Positions 1 to 14,000 of a stretch of 64,000 bases of DNA are shown here, piece by piece. This DNA is from Ashinkailepas kermadecensis (taxonomy: Eukaryota > Arthropoda > Thecostraca > Neolepadidae). The position numbers were made by a program, and so were the translations under genes. Numbering within the stretch: position 1 is the stretch's first letter; each line of letters starts with the position of its first letter. The notes below the pieces were generated by a model. That model did not search any database. It was not told the origin of the DNA and saw only the letters and a program-made list of their open reading frames with translations. The stretch spans positions 212,195 to 276,194 of the forward strand of contig JAOTOM010004369.1 in the NCBI GenBank assembly GCA_034440615.1, given 5' to 3'.

Positions 1-365
1 TCGTCCCCGCCCCCGTGAAAATGTATTATAATATTCATCGTCAAGCCGGGGTATCGTGAAGCACCCTCCTCCCCGATCCGATAGCTTCCTCACTGGACCT
101 CTTATATTTAGAGAGGATGAACATTAGCGTTCAGGTGTCTCCTCGCCTCGGTGCTACGAGCAATGTTCCCCAGTTTTTGACGGCAAGTTTGTGTTGACGT
201 GCACGCCACCTATTACGCATGTTCACATACTGCAGCGCCACCTACCAGTCGCACCTTCACGCCGACTGTACACGTATGACTAGCAAGGGAGGTGCAGCTG
301 GGGCACTCCCTCCAACACGGTCACACTGCCACACGGTCACAACTCAACAGTAGCGTGCACAGCAC
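1..365. other. Intergenic, no gene seen
   Basis: No coding region is supported. The end of the stretch has several short CACGGTCAC-type repetitions, which also occur near 2295-2360, on the other side of the GGGCCC-rich repeat. This suggests, weakly, a common repeat context. Confidence 0.5.
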
Positions 366-700
366 TTGCGCTATGGGGGAGGGGGCAAAAGGATTTGGAG
401 GGGACCACCCACCCCATTTTTAAGAAGTCCTCGGATTCCGATCACCATTTTCTTTTCTCAATGGGGACCATTTTATTTTTTTAATACAATAGTTAGTGGC
501 CAATTTATTTGTCATGTGGAGGGGGGCCAACCTGCCACCGGCGTTCCTGAGTCACCAGATTCAACCCTAACTCCCCCATCCTGTTAGAATGCTTTTCTTT
601 TGGTATCCCTTGATAGGTTACCTCACATAGCTGACATTACACCTGCACAAATCACTAACAAATGTAACATTTTCCGATTTCAGGCATTCCAGTTAATAAC
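366..700 (+). repeat. Dispersed repeat segment, inverted copy at 50540-50870
   Basis: By eye this stretch aligns with the reverse complement of 50540-50870. Shared landmarks, in order, are a GGGGGAGGGGGAAAA-like start, AAGTCCT.GGATT, TGTGGAGGGG, TCAACCCTAACTCC, TTTTCTTTTGGTA and TTACCTCACA. In both places it neighbours the GGGCCC/A-tract repeat family, so it may be a terminal part of the same element. Short open frames here are not credible genes. Confidence 0.65.
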
Positions 701-734
701 GCCCGGTCGCCGAAACGCCAACGTTCGTGCACTA

Positions 735-2235
735 TTTATATTTCAGTATCTCTCCTGATCTTGGAGGGCTCCAACTTCATTTTTCTTGTGTCGCGATGCG
801 ATTTTTGTGGCCACGCTGTGCTTATTTGTGGCCATCTATGCCAATTTTCGGGAGCCTCATGGCGGCTCTGGGGCTTTGATGACCTGACCCGAATTATTGG
901 GACTACCGACAGAAATTTTGGATCCCGAGTGCGATTTTTTTAGGGCTCTGCGCGAGTTCGCAGAGCACGTTGTACTTAGCTGGGCCCAAGCGCGATTTTG
1001 GCGGGCTCCGGTGCAAATTTTTGGACTCGAAGCGACTTTTTTGGTACCCGCTGTATTCATTCATAATTGCCCCTACGCGAATTCTGGGGGCCCTGACATG
1101 AATCTATAGGGCCCCAGCACGATTTTTGGTGACTCGGGCGCGATTCTTTGGAGCCCTCCCATTCAGGAGGGGGGGCGTATTTGCCTCTTTGGTACGCCAC
1201 TGCAGCTGCTCAACGAGTTTTGTTTTCAGCCGTTGACACCCTTCAGAGTAGAAAGAACCTTTGGCAAATTTTCTTTCGAGACTTGTGCTGAATTTTCCGG
1301 TGCTCGGGTCGATTGGACGAATTCCCTTTGTTATTTTTGTTGGGTCGAGTTCTATTTTTGCAAGCCTCCTGCGCGATACTTTTGGGCCCCGGTACGACTC
1401 TTAGGGCTCTCGGTATTTTTTGTGTGTTGCCACAACACATCTTTTCCGAGGCCGATGTGTTTTTTGAGTCTTTGAGGATTTTTTTTGTGGCCGCGGAGAT
1501 TCCGAGAAGGAATTGACTTTTGGGAAGCCAGCTAATAATTGTGGGGCTCCTGCGCGACTTCTTGGACCCCAGTGTGATTTTCAAGGACAGCGGCTCGAAA
1601 TGTTAGGGTCCAAGTGCGATTTTTTGGTGCCCGTCGTCATTTGCTGGGATTCTTAGGGCGAGTTTGAATGGCCTCGACACGTTTTTGGGGGTCCAACACG
1701 TGTTGGGGGCTTTTGGAGCGATTTTAGAACCCATAATTATTTTTCATGTCTGGACTTTTTTTTGTTGCCCCGGCTTAATTTTTATTTTTGTCACCCGATA
1801 GGACTTTGGAGCCCCGGTGCGACCTGTCGAGCTCCTAGCGTGATCTCCAGGGGTCTTTTTGGGCCCCAGCGTCATTTTCAGGGGCCAGGAGATATTCCTT
1901 GGGCTCCAACCCAGCGTGATTTTCGAGGACCCAGGACGACTTTTTTGGGCCTCAGCGGGTTTCCGGGGGTCTGGTCTCACTTTTTTGGGCCCAGCGTCAG
2001 TTTTAAGGGTTCCGGAATGATTTTCGGGGCCAAACTTTCATTTTCAGGAGCCTTGATGCCATCGTGCGGCGCCAGACGTCGTTTTCAGTGGTCCATCCAC
2101 GACTTTTTGTGGCCCCAATATGATTTTAAGGGCCTCGGTGCGATTTTGGGGGCACCAGTGGGATGTTTAAGGAGCCTGGCGCAAGTTTTCCGAAGCCCGA
2201 CGCGATTTTTTTGGCCCACAACTTCTACTAAAAGG
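735..2235 (+). repeat. Degenerate GGGCCC / T-tract repeat family
   Basis: About 1.5 kb made of short, diverged units in which a GGGCCC or GGGCTC core alternates with GTGCGATTTTT-like T tracts. The same family occurs in the opposite orientation (GGGCC then CAAAAATCGCG) at 21195-21900 and 47650-49340, and in this orientation at 49700-50455. Long open frames, such as one of 229 codons at 1762-2451, follow from the composition; they have no recognisable domain. Confidence 0.7.
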
Positions 2236-3640
2236 GGTGGACAACTGCCCACAATGCAATTGTCACAATCCTTCGGTACGCCACTGCAACCACATGGTCA
2301 CACAGTCACAATGCACACAGTCACAGAGTCAGAACTTACACAGTCGCACGGTCGCAGCTTACACACACGATTAAAAAAAATCATTATGAGACCGCATGCA
2401 CTCAAAGGTATGTACATACGTCGGAGATTGTGCACAGCATTGCCATTTTGACGGCGTTGCATGAGGCGAAGGCATCATTGGCAAGTGATATACGGCGAAG
2501 ATACATTGGCAAGTGATATACGGCGAAGGCATCATTGGCAAGTGATATAATCTGAGAGCATTAATGCTTGTCGCTGATGTTTTGGAGGAGTAACCGATGT
2601 CGTACTATCTTAAGAAGTCCTGGAGGCGTCCCGTAAGCCGCAAGCGTCATTAAATGAGGTTACCCACATTCAGATGCGATACCCACATTCACATTCACAT
2701 TCACATAGAACGTGAATGGTGAATGGTTTTTGCACAGGTTGACTATGCAAAAAATTGACAGTGTGCAATGTCCAGTAAGAAATGCCTTCGGAAAATTGTG
2801 CCCATGTTAACACCTCGGGCTTGTGTCCAGGTACGGCGCCACCAGGAAGCAGAGGGAGGGCTCAGTCGTCCCACTGTCGTCAGCGAATGGAGTGTAAGCA
2901 TACCTGTTTGACCCCGTCAAATTTCAAGAGGACCCATCAGGTCATCCGAGGATTATCGACGATTATCGATAGACTATCCCAGATTATCGATGACAGATTA
3001 GCTCATCAAATCATCACCATTGTTAACAAATATTTGTTTTGTTAATGACATAATATAGTTCATGCACTTTCAGGGGAAAGAGATTCTGAGCAAGTTAGAG
3101 AGAATGTATCTTTAATCAATGTCGAAACTGAGTACGACGAACATAGGGTGATGTTTGCTGTCGGCATAGTTCATTAATATGGGTATGAAAACGTGCAATT
3201 GTTAAGAATGTAATACCAGTATATTTATGGCTCAACATGTTTCTTATTAGTTGGTCTGCGAAAGTGAGTTGAAGTGGTTTACTGCCAATCATATTCAGAA
3301 CTATTGCTTTTTCCTTGCATTCTGTTTGATAGCCCAATCTTCCCCTATTCAGTGTGTAATATATACGTCTTCTCGAAATTAAACTTTCCCTCGCAATGAC
3401 CCATGGGGTATGATGCGCTGAGTGACTTTTCATCAGTAACGAAAATAACTTGATAGAAGCTATATTAGCCAAATTATTAAACTACACTAATGCGAAACGA
3501 GGTGCCAGAACCGAGCCATGTATCTGATGTTGGTCGCGTAACTGAAGGATAAATATTTTGCCTATGCTGAAACGTTGCTTCCTGTTCTGCAGATATTATT
3601 TCGCCCATTTTAGAGTAATTTCGGTTATTCCACACTGAGT
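2236..3640. other. Intergenic, no gene seen
   Basis: No supported gene. It holds CACA-rich sequence at 2290-2370, a three-copy tandem repeat at 2464-2550, a CACATT microsatellite at about 2688-2706 and a run of GATTATCGA-like words at 2950-2992. The rest looks unique at this depth. Confidence 0.5.
2464..2550. repeat. Three-copy tandem repeat, about 31 bp
   Basis: The phrase TTGGCAAGTGATATA recurs three times, joined by CGGCGAAGGCATCA or a shorter variant in the middle copy. It is a minor local minisatellite. Confidence 0.75.
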
Positions 3641-4088
3641 TTCGCACTTGAGAAGTAGTTCAGCTTCAATGGATCTATTGAAGGCCTTCGATTGTGGTGA
3701 GCGCGGTTCCCTCCTGTTGAAGATGGGATGGTGCGGGATGTCAACCCCCTGGCTCGACAGATATTTCACAGATCAAGGGGGACTGTGGTACAAGCGGTAT
3801 CGAGTAGTGTGGTGCAAGGCCGGACTTTGGGGCTGTTTAACCTCATACCAATACTCTGGCAATCCACACCATTGCATTACTTCACAGCACCACTTCGATA
3901 TCACCAGCATTGCAGACGACACCCAAGTTCTTTACAGAGTAAAACCGGACTGTGGGCATGCACTGAAACTTCACATTGAAAGAGGTTTTGCTGAGCTGTC
4001 TCGCTGGTTCCCTGTTAACGAGCTGAAAGTGAATAGAGCAAAAATCGACTGTCTCACGAAACCATCACATCTCATGAGCGCGGCCTGA
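3641..4088 (+). pseudogene. LINE reverse transcriptase relic
   Basis: The translation has a D-L-L-K-A-F-D-C segment near its start (compare D.SKAFD.V, RT motif A). Further on is I-A-D-D-T-Q-V-L, matching the F/YADD active-site block (motif C), followed by an L-K-L-H-I-E-R-G-F-A-E-L-S-R-W-F stretch and N-E-L-K-V-N, typical of Jockey-supergroup LINEs. The reading frame shifts between the two motifs: the middle portion, with G-L-F-N-L-I-P, reads better in the next frame at 3728-3979. It is short, has no endonuclease, and is a dead fragment. The clade cannot be named with confidence. Confidence 0.7.
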
Positions 4089-4268
4089 GCTCGGCTGGCT
4101 GTCAGTTGACGATGTGATCGCGATGCGTGACGCGCAGCGGCATTTACCGCGTGCTGCGGAACAACAGGGGCTCGCAGCGACTGAGGCCGCTTATTGAGAG
4201 GCGGCGGCCGGGTCCGTGTTTCATGCGGATCGATGTCGCCTGCAGTCAGCTAAGATGTCAGTTTTAGT

Positions 4269-5338
4269 CAATCCACACCCGTAACTTATTGTCCTACACT
4301 GGCGTCCCTCCCCTGCAGGCGGTCCCAAAACACACCCGTAACGTATTGTTCTACCCTAACATCCCTCCCCTGCAGCCGGTTCCAATCCACACCCGTAACG
4401 TCCTTCCCTAGCGTCCTTCCTCCAACAGGCGGTTCCAACCCACACCCGTAGCGTATTGTCCTACCCTGGCGTCCCTCCCCGTGCAGGCGGTCCCAATCCA
4501 CCCGGTAACGTGTTGTTCTACCCCGCAACTTATTCAACACCCGCAACTTATTCTCCTACCCTGGCGTCCCTCCCACTGCAGGCTGTCCCACTCCACGCCC
4601 GTAACTTATTTTCCTACCCTGGCGTCCTTCCTCCAACAGGCGGTTCCAATCCACACCCGTAGCTTATTGTCCTACCCTGGCGTCCCTCCCCGTGCAGGCG
4701 GTCCCAATCCACGCCCGTAACTTATTGTCCTACCCTGGCGTCCCTCCCCCAACAGGCGGTCCCAAAACACACCCGTAACGCATTGTCCTACCCTAACATC
4801 CCTCCCCTGCAGCCGGTTCCAATCCACACCCGTAACGTATTGTCCTACCCTGGCGTCCTTCCTCCAACAGGCGGTTCCAATCCACACCCGTAGCTTATTG
4901 TCCTACCCTGGCGTCCCTCCCCGTGCAGGCGGTCCCAATCCACGCCCGTAACTTATTGTCCTACCCTGCCGTCCCTCCCCCAACAGGCGGTCCCAAAACA
5001 CACCCGTAACGCATTGTCCTACCCTAACATCCCTCCCCTGAAGCCGGTTCCAATCCACACCCGTAACGTATTGTCCTACCCTGGCGTCCTTCCTCCAACA
5101 GGCGGTTCCAATCTACACCCGTAGCGTATTGTCCTACCCTGGCGTCCCTCCCCTGTAGCCGGTCCCAACCCACACCAGTAACTTATTGTCCTACCCTGGC
5201 GTCCCTCCCCCTGCAGGCGGTCCCAATCCACACCCGTAACTTATTGTCCTACCCTGGCGTCCCTCCCCTTGCAGGCGGTCCCAATCCACACCCGTAACTT
5301 ATTGTCCTACCTGACGTCCCTCCCCCCCCCCCCTCCCG
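4269..5338 (+). repeat. 58-bp satellite array upstream of SULT-A
   Basis: About 18 head-to-tail units of 58 bp. Each contains CCCGTAACTTATTGTCC, CCTGGCGTCCCTCCCC, a GCAGGCGGTCCC segment and CAATCCACA. Variant units (AAAACACACC, CCTAACATCC, CTTCCTCCAACAGG) recur at about 231 bp, so part of the array has a four-unit higher-order period. Within each unit there is a CCAAT pentamer, a CACACCC (CACCC-box-like) word and a C-rich CCCTCCCC stretch. Arrays of the same unit precede SULT-B and SULT-C at the same relative place. Confidence 0.95.
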
Positions 5339-5468
5339 CTCAGTCAGCGCCACGCAAAGCGCTGACGACGCGAGACCAGTAACGATGACTGACGCCACAC
5401 TATTTGCCAACGGTTCAAGGTGAAGCGCCCACGGTGGTATCTGCAGCGCTGCTATGGCTATCCTGATC
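5339..5468 (+). promoter_or_regulatory. Upstream promoter segment of block A, displaced by an insertion
   Basis: This stretch matches 26047-26178 and 54715-54851, which lie directly upstream of the putative start sites of SULT-B and SULT-C. Common words are GCGCTGACGACGCGAGACC, GTAACGATGACTG, CACACTATTTGCC, GGTTCAAGGTGAAG and GGTATCTGCAGCGCT. In blocks B and C it runs straight into TCCTGATCAGTTT. Here it is cut after TCCTGATC by 3.1 kb of foreign sequence, so it now lies far from the SULT-A start. Confidence 0.7.
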
Positions 5469-8590
<3,122 letters not shown>

Positions 8591-8640
8591 TCCTGATCAG
8601 TTTGGCGAAGGCGGCACACAGTGAAGAGCTGACCACTGAT
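8591..8640 (+). promoter_or_regulatory. Putative core promoter of SULT-A
   Basis: TCAGTTT at 8597-8603 matches the arthropod initiator (TCAGTY) at the position conserved in blocks B and C. One G is missing downstream relative to B and C, which shifts the GAGCT element out of the +28 DPE register. Together with the insertion directly upstream, this suggests altered or lost promoter function. No TATA box is seen. Confidence 0.4.
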
Positions 8641-8696
8641 AAGCTGCGTCGCCTCTTCCTCCGACTACGCGTTTTCGCGTCTTCAGCAAGCACACG
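8599..8696 (+). other. Putative noncoding first exon of SULT-A
   Basis: The segment is conserved in all three blocks, holds no ATG and ends in ACACG followed by GTAATT, a good splice donor. Joined to the acceptor directly before the start codon (TCTGTTTCAG|ATG at 10697/10698), it would place an A at -3 of the ATG. It is 98 bp here against 91 bp in B and C. This is inferred from conservation; transcript data would settle it. Confidence 0.5.
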
Positions 8697-8771
8697 GTAA
8701 TTAATCGAAACTTAAGCATAACGCCAATTATTATTAGCATAGTCGGTAGCTTTGACGGGGAAGCTCATAAA

Positions 8772-9076
8772 CTCTACTTTCAGAAAATCTACGTTCAGAA
8801 GATCTACTGTCAGAAGATCTCTTTTCACAAAATCTACTTTCAGAAGATCTATTTTCACAAGGCCTACTCTCGGGTCTGAATGTTCAGAAGATCTGCTCCC
8901 AATTCTGAATGTTCAGAAGATCTAGAAATAGGCCTCAAATGTTCAGAAGATCTACTCCCCAATGCAAATGTTCAGAAGATCTACTGATAGCTGGAAATGT
9001 TCCGAAGATCTGCTGACAGCTGGAAATGTTCAGAAGTTCTACTGATAGCTGGAAGTGTTCAGAAGATCTACTCGGA
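8772..9076 (+). repeat. Tandem repeat around TTCAGAAGATCTAC, about 29 bp
   Basis: About a dozen units of a TTCAGAAGATCT core. The first units are 14-16 bp apart, later ones about 29 bp with spacers such as GATAGCTGGAAATG. It replaces roughly 1 kb of intron that is kept in blocks B and C, and each unit keeps AGATCT or a close variant. Confidence 0.9.
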
Positions 9077-9545
9077 GATTCGAAACGGCCCCAGAGGGGA
9101 GAAATCGAGGCCGAATTCGCATCGTCGCTTGCGATGGTTGATGTTTTAGGCTTTGGGTCGCTCGTGGTTCAGATCGGACTACTATTCGAGTTTCTCTCAC
9201 AAATACGGCTCGCTTTTATCTACCCAGGATGATGGCTACCTTGTATTGTCTCAATGTGCAAACTGTGTCGGACGAATAATCCATGGGTACTTGGAAACAA
9301 ACCAGCCCGGAACTAAAACCTAAGCAAGAACACCGAGTTATGGGTGGTATATGATCATCATGGTCGGTTCTACCTAAAAAAAGGTAACGAGCAACAACGT
9401 TTAAGGACTGCAAGTCTCCTCCGAATTCCTCGTTCGTTGGTCAACTCATTGCTTTCCCGCGCGCCTTTCAGCGCCAAAAAAAGATAAGCTCTGACAGCAA
9501 GGTCGTCATTAACGGCGTATACGCGCGTGCTTCCGAAGTATTCAA
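9077..9545 (+). other. First intron of SULT-A, conserved part
   Basis: Noncoding. It aligns with 27340-27797 and 59145-59603 of blocks B and C. Landmarks are GAATTCGCATCGTCGCTTGC, TCGGACGAATAATCCATGGG and TCCGAAGTATTC just before the (AT)n tract. Confidence 0.7.
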
Positions 9546-9634
9546 ATATATATATATACCTATGTCTATATATATATATATATATATATATGTACATGTA
9601 CACATGTACATGTACATGTACATGTACGTATATG

Positions 9635-9702
<68 letters not shown>
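9546..9702. repeat. (AT)n with TACATG and TATG interruptions
   Basis: AT dinucleotide tract with a central stretch of TGTACA/TACATG and GTATAT variants. It is equivalent in position to the arrays at 27798 and 59604. Confidence 0.95.
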
Positions 9703-10697
<995 letters not shown>

Positions 10698-11008
10698 ATG
10701 ACTTCCATGGAACGTCTTCCGTTTCCGTTCAAGACTGTTCCAGTCGACGATGACACTCAGAAGAAGATCGCCAAGGACTTCGTGGGCTACCCAAATGGTC
10801 TCGTATCGTGCAACCACTGGGGCTTCAAGCTGTCCTCCACGGTCACTCCGACGGAGCTAGAGGACATGTACAACTACCCGCTGGACCCGCGGGACGTGTG
10901 GGTGGTGACGCCACCCAAGTGCGGCACCACCTGGACTCAGGAGATGGTGTGGCTCATCGCCAACGATCTCAACTACGAGGGCGCCAAGACACCTCTGATG
11001 CCCGTCAG
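10698..11008 (+). CDS. SULT-A coding exon 1
   Basis: Encodes residues 1-103 plus two bases of codon 104. It carries the PAPS loop PPKCGTTW. The exon ends CCCGTCAG before GTGTGTCC, a donor shared by all three paralogs, and the next exon supplies the last base of Arg104. Against paralog B it differs at residues 4, 19, 29, 35 and 43. Confidence 0.93.
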
Positions 11009-14000
11009 GTGTGTCCTGGTAGTATGGTATGCTTAGCATGCTCTGGTACCAAATGCAGGTGTGATCCTGTGGCGTATTTGCCCGAGTCCCCCTGCCTGTA
11101 TCGCATTATATAAGTATACTTCGTCTTACGTCTTCCATTCCGTTGTCGGTACCTTTTACCTGCGATATCAGCGGCATTTGCGGGACTTACGACCACCGGT
11201 GAATGAAACAAACATAAAGCGGGTTCGAATTTTGCGTTACTAAGATGAAAACCAACACAAAAGAAATAAGAATCATCTTCCGGTTTCCAACCTTCTCATT
11301 CTTATGCGTAGTCGTCGACCTCAGTCATGTTATGCTTCATGGCCACTCAAAATATTGCCGAGCTCTCTTCTCATTTCAATTTGTAAATTGCAGGACTAAC
11401 TTCGAGGAAAATTTGATCGTTTTGTGGTTGTCGGAGGATGGAGATCGGAAATGTTTTGACTATTCTCGTCGGTAAGATGCACAAGCTAACGTGTGTGTGT
11501 CATTACACCTGTTAAATTTGCAAGATAAATATTTGTGGAGCTGGTAGTTATTAAACTGATGGGACGTTCAGAACATTTCCGAAACTAATAAGTAGACCCA
11601 ATAGATCATTAGTATTCACTAACACACTTCTCCAGTTACCATGAGAAGGAAGAAGAGGATCCAGCCAGCCATGAGAAGGTGAAGGAGGAGAAGGTGAAGA
11701 TCCAGCTTGTGGAGTTAATTCGTATACTGGCGGAGCTAAACCTCGTATGCCTCCTCCTCACACAACACCCCGCCCTTTCCGTGATCTAAGCATACATCCA
11801 CCCTTGTTGACCTGTGCACGATGACATATGGTTATCCAGCTTGAGATAACAGTGTCATATAGATTAGATTGTGCCTGGTTAACGTGAAACCCATGAAGCG
11901 TCCGATGTGAAGGAATTTACTAGTCGAGACAAATCAACGCCCCATCCAGCGACTGTCGTAAAAACTCCGCCGCTCAGAGCATCAGCCGAGGGTCAAAGTA
12001 TGATGCAATCTGACCAGCGTGGTATCTCACCAGCGCATCCTCCTATCTTTCTCAGATGGGAATGTATGGGCATCGGGGCCCTTCTCGACAAAGAGTACAT
12101 GTCCAAGTTTCCGGTTCCAGTTGATCAGCTCGCAGCAAGAATTGGCCGTGCCGCTGCTTTTAAAGGTAATCCCAACCGTCTATCTCCGAAGTTCGTCAAG
12201 AGCCACCTGCCCATGTCCATGAACAACCCACGCCTGCTGGACACCTGCAAGGTGGTCTACGTCGCCAGGAATCCGAAGGACGCTTGCGTCTCCTTCTACA
12301 ACCACCATCGCCTGATTCGCCTCCACGAATACGTCGGTGATCTGGAGGTACTGTCTGCTGCCGGTATATGCACTACACACTAGCACAGCTCTCGCACGGG
12401 CAGAGCTTTAGTGTTTGCACGTAACGCTTGAATATCAATCCTTGTATTGGTACCAAGAGATACTCAGTATCAAATGTAAAAAAAAACGCTTTAAAAAAAG
12501 GGGTGGGACAGGAGGCTACTAAAACATTAAAAACACATGCATACAATACTCAAACATTCCCACGTACAGCTCTTTTCAGCGCCTCCTTCAGCTTAAACTT
12601 AAAAGCCAGTCGCATATTCTCGGCCCTAACTTCCTCGGGGAGACTGTTCCAAAGAACTGCAGCACGGTACATGAAAGAGCGTTGCGCAAAAGAAGTTTTC
12701 AGGCGTGGGCGCTCTACTGAAAACGGTGTTGATCGCGTAGATCGAGAGCTGACATCACTTCTCAATGTCACAAGATCACGCAGGGTTTCAGGTGCTCCCG
12801 AGTGATGCACTGCAAGATGAACCAGTGAGCAATCCCTAATGTCGACAAAGCGTTGTAAGCTAGGCCAGCCTAACCGCTCAATAACATGCGATATATGACC
12901 ATAGCGAGAGGTCCTAGTTATGATCCTAGCCGCCCTCATTATGACTTTTTGGATTCGCACGCGCTCGGTGTCACATGCAGCAGACCAGATTGAGCAACAG
13001 TACATTACATGGGGGAAAACCAGTGCAAGCACTAACTTCGACAGCGTTTCTTCAGTAAGAGAACGTACATGCTTGGCTAGAGGAAAGATGATGCGGTTAC
13101 ATTTCTTAGCAATATCGCCAATTTGTTCACTCCATGTTAACGATTCGTCCATGGTCACACCCAGGTTTTTGATAGATGAGACACGTGAAATATCCGATCC
13201 AAGAACAGAGAGGCTGATGGGAGGCAGCCGCGCGATCATCTGGCGAGAACCAAAAATCACAAATTGCGTTTTAGATGGGTTGAGCTTGAGAAGATTTACA
13301 CGGTACCACGAGCACATAGTTTCCAGGCACGATTCGAGACGGCGTTTGGCATACATTATGTCCTCAATTTCGATGACAACATCGCCTGTGTGTCGTCAGC
13401 GTAAGCAACGACTTTAAAGACATCACCTATGTGTGAGAAGATCATTTGTGTACAACAAAAACAGAATTGGACCACACAAACTTCCTTGTGGAACACCACA
13501 GGATACGTTGCATACAAGTCTTCCGGGCCGAACTACCTGTCTGCGATTTGAAAGGTAAGATCTAAACCAAGAGCTGTCGATGCCGTATCACTCTAATTTG
13601 GTCAAGAGTCGGCTATGAGACACGCAATCGAAGGCACTAGACAAATCTACTGATGCGAGCAGACAAACGCGGCGCCTTTCGATGCAATTTGTGACATAAG
13701 CTACTACATCAGCAAGGGCAGTTTCAGTAGAGTGAAGTGGTCGATAGGCATGTTGCGAGTTGTTAAGAAGACAATTTCGGTGGAGATACGCAGTGAGCTG
13801 GTTGACTACTATCTTCTCGCACAGTTTTGACACGTTACTCAAGATCGAGATGGGCCTATAACACTTGGGATCGTCAGGGCAGCCTTTCTTGAAGATTGGT
13901 ACGATTTCAGCCAACTTCCACAGTTCCGGAAAAGTACATGACGATAAACTAAAGTTGATTATGTGCAAAATATGTACACACACCGAAGGAAACGACATAT

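Noticed and set aside
1762..2451. 229-codon frame on the plus strand
   Set aside because: Lies in the GGGCCC/T-tract repeat, and inverted copies elsewhere do not keep the frame.
4269..5338. CRISPR-like array
   Set aside because: Units are contiguous 58-bp repeats without unique spacers, in a eukaryotic genome with introns.
12348..12363. Alternative donor GCCG|GT 16 bp downstream in SULT exon 2
   Set aside because: Using it would shift the frame before exon 3, whereas GAG|GTACTG keeps phase 0 and the family alignment in all three genes.
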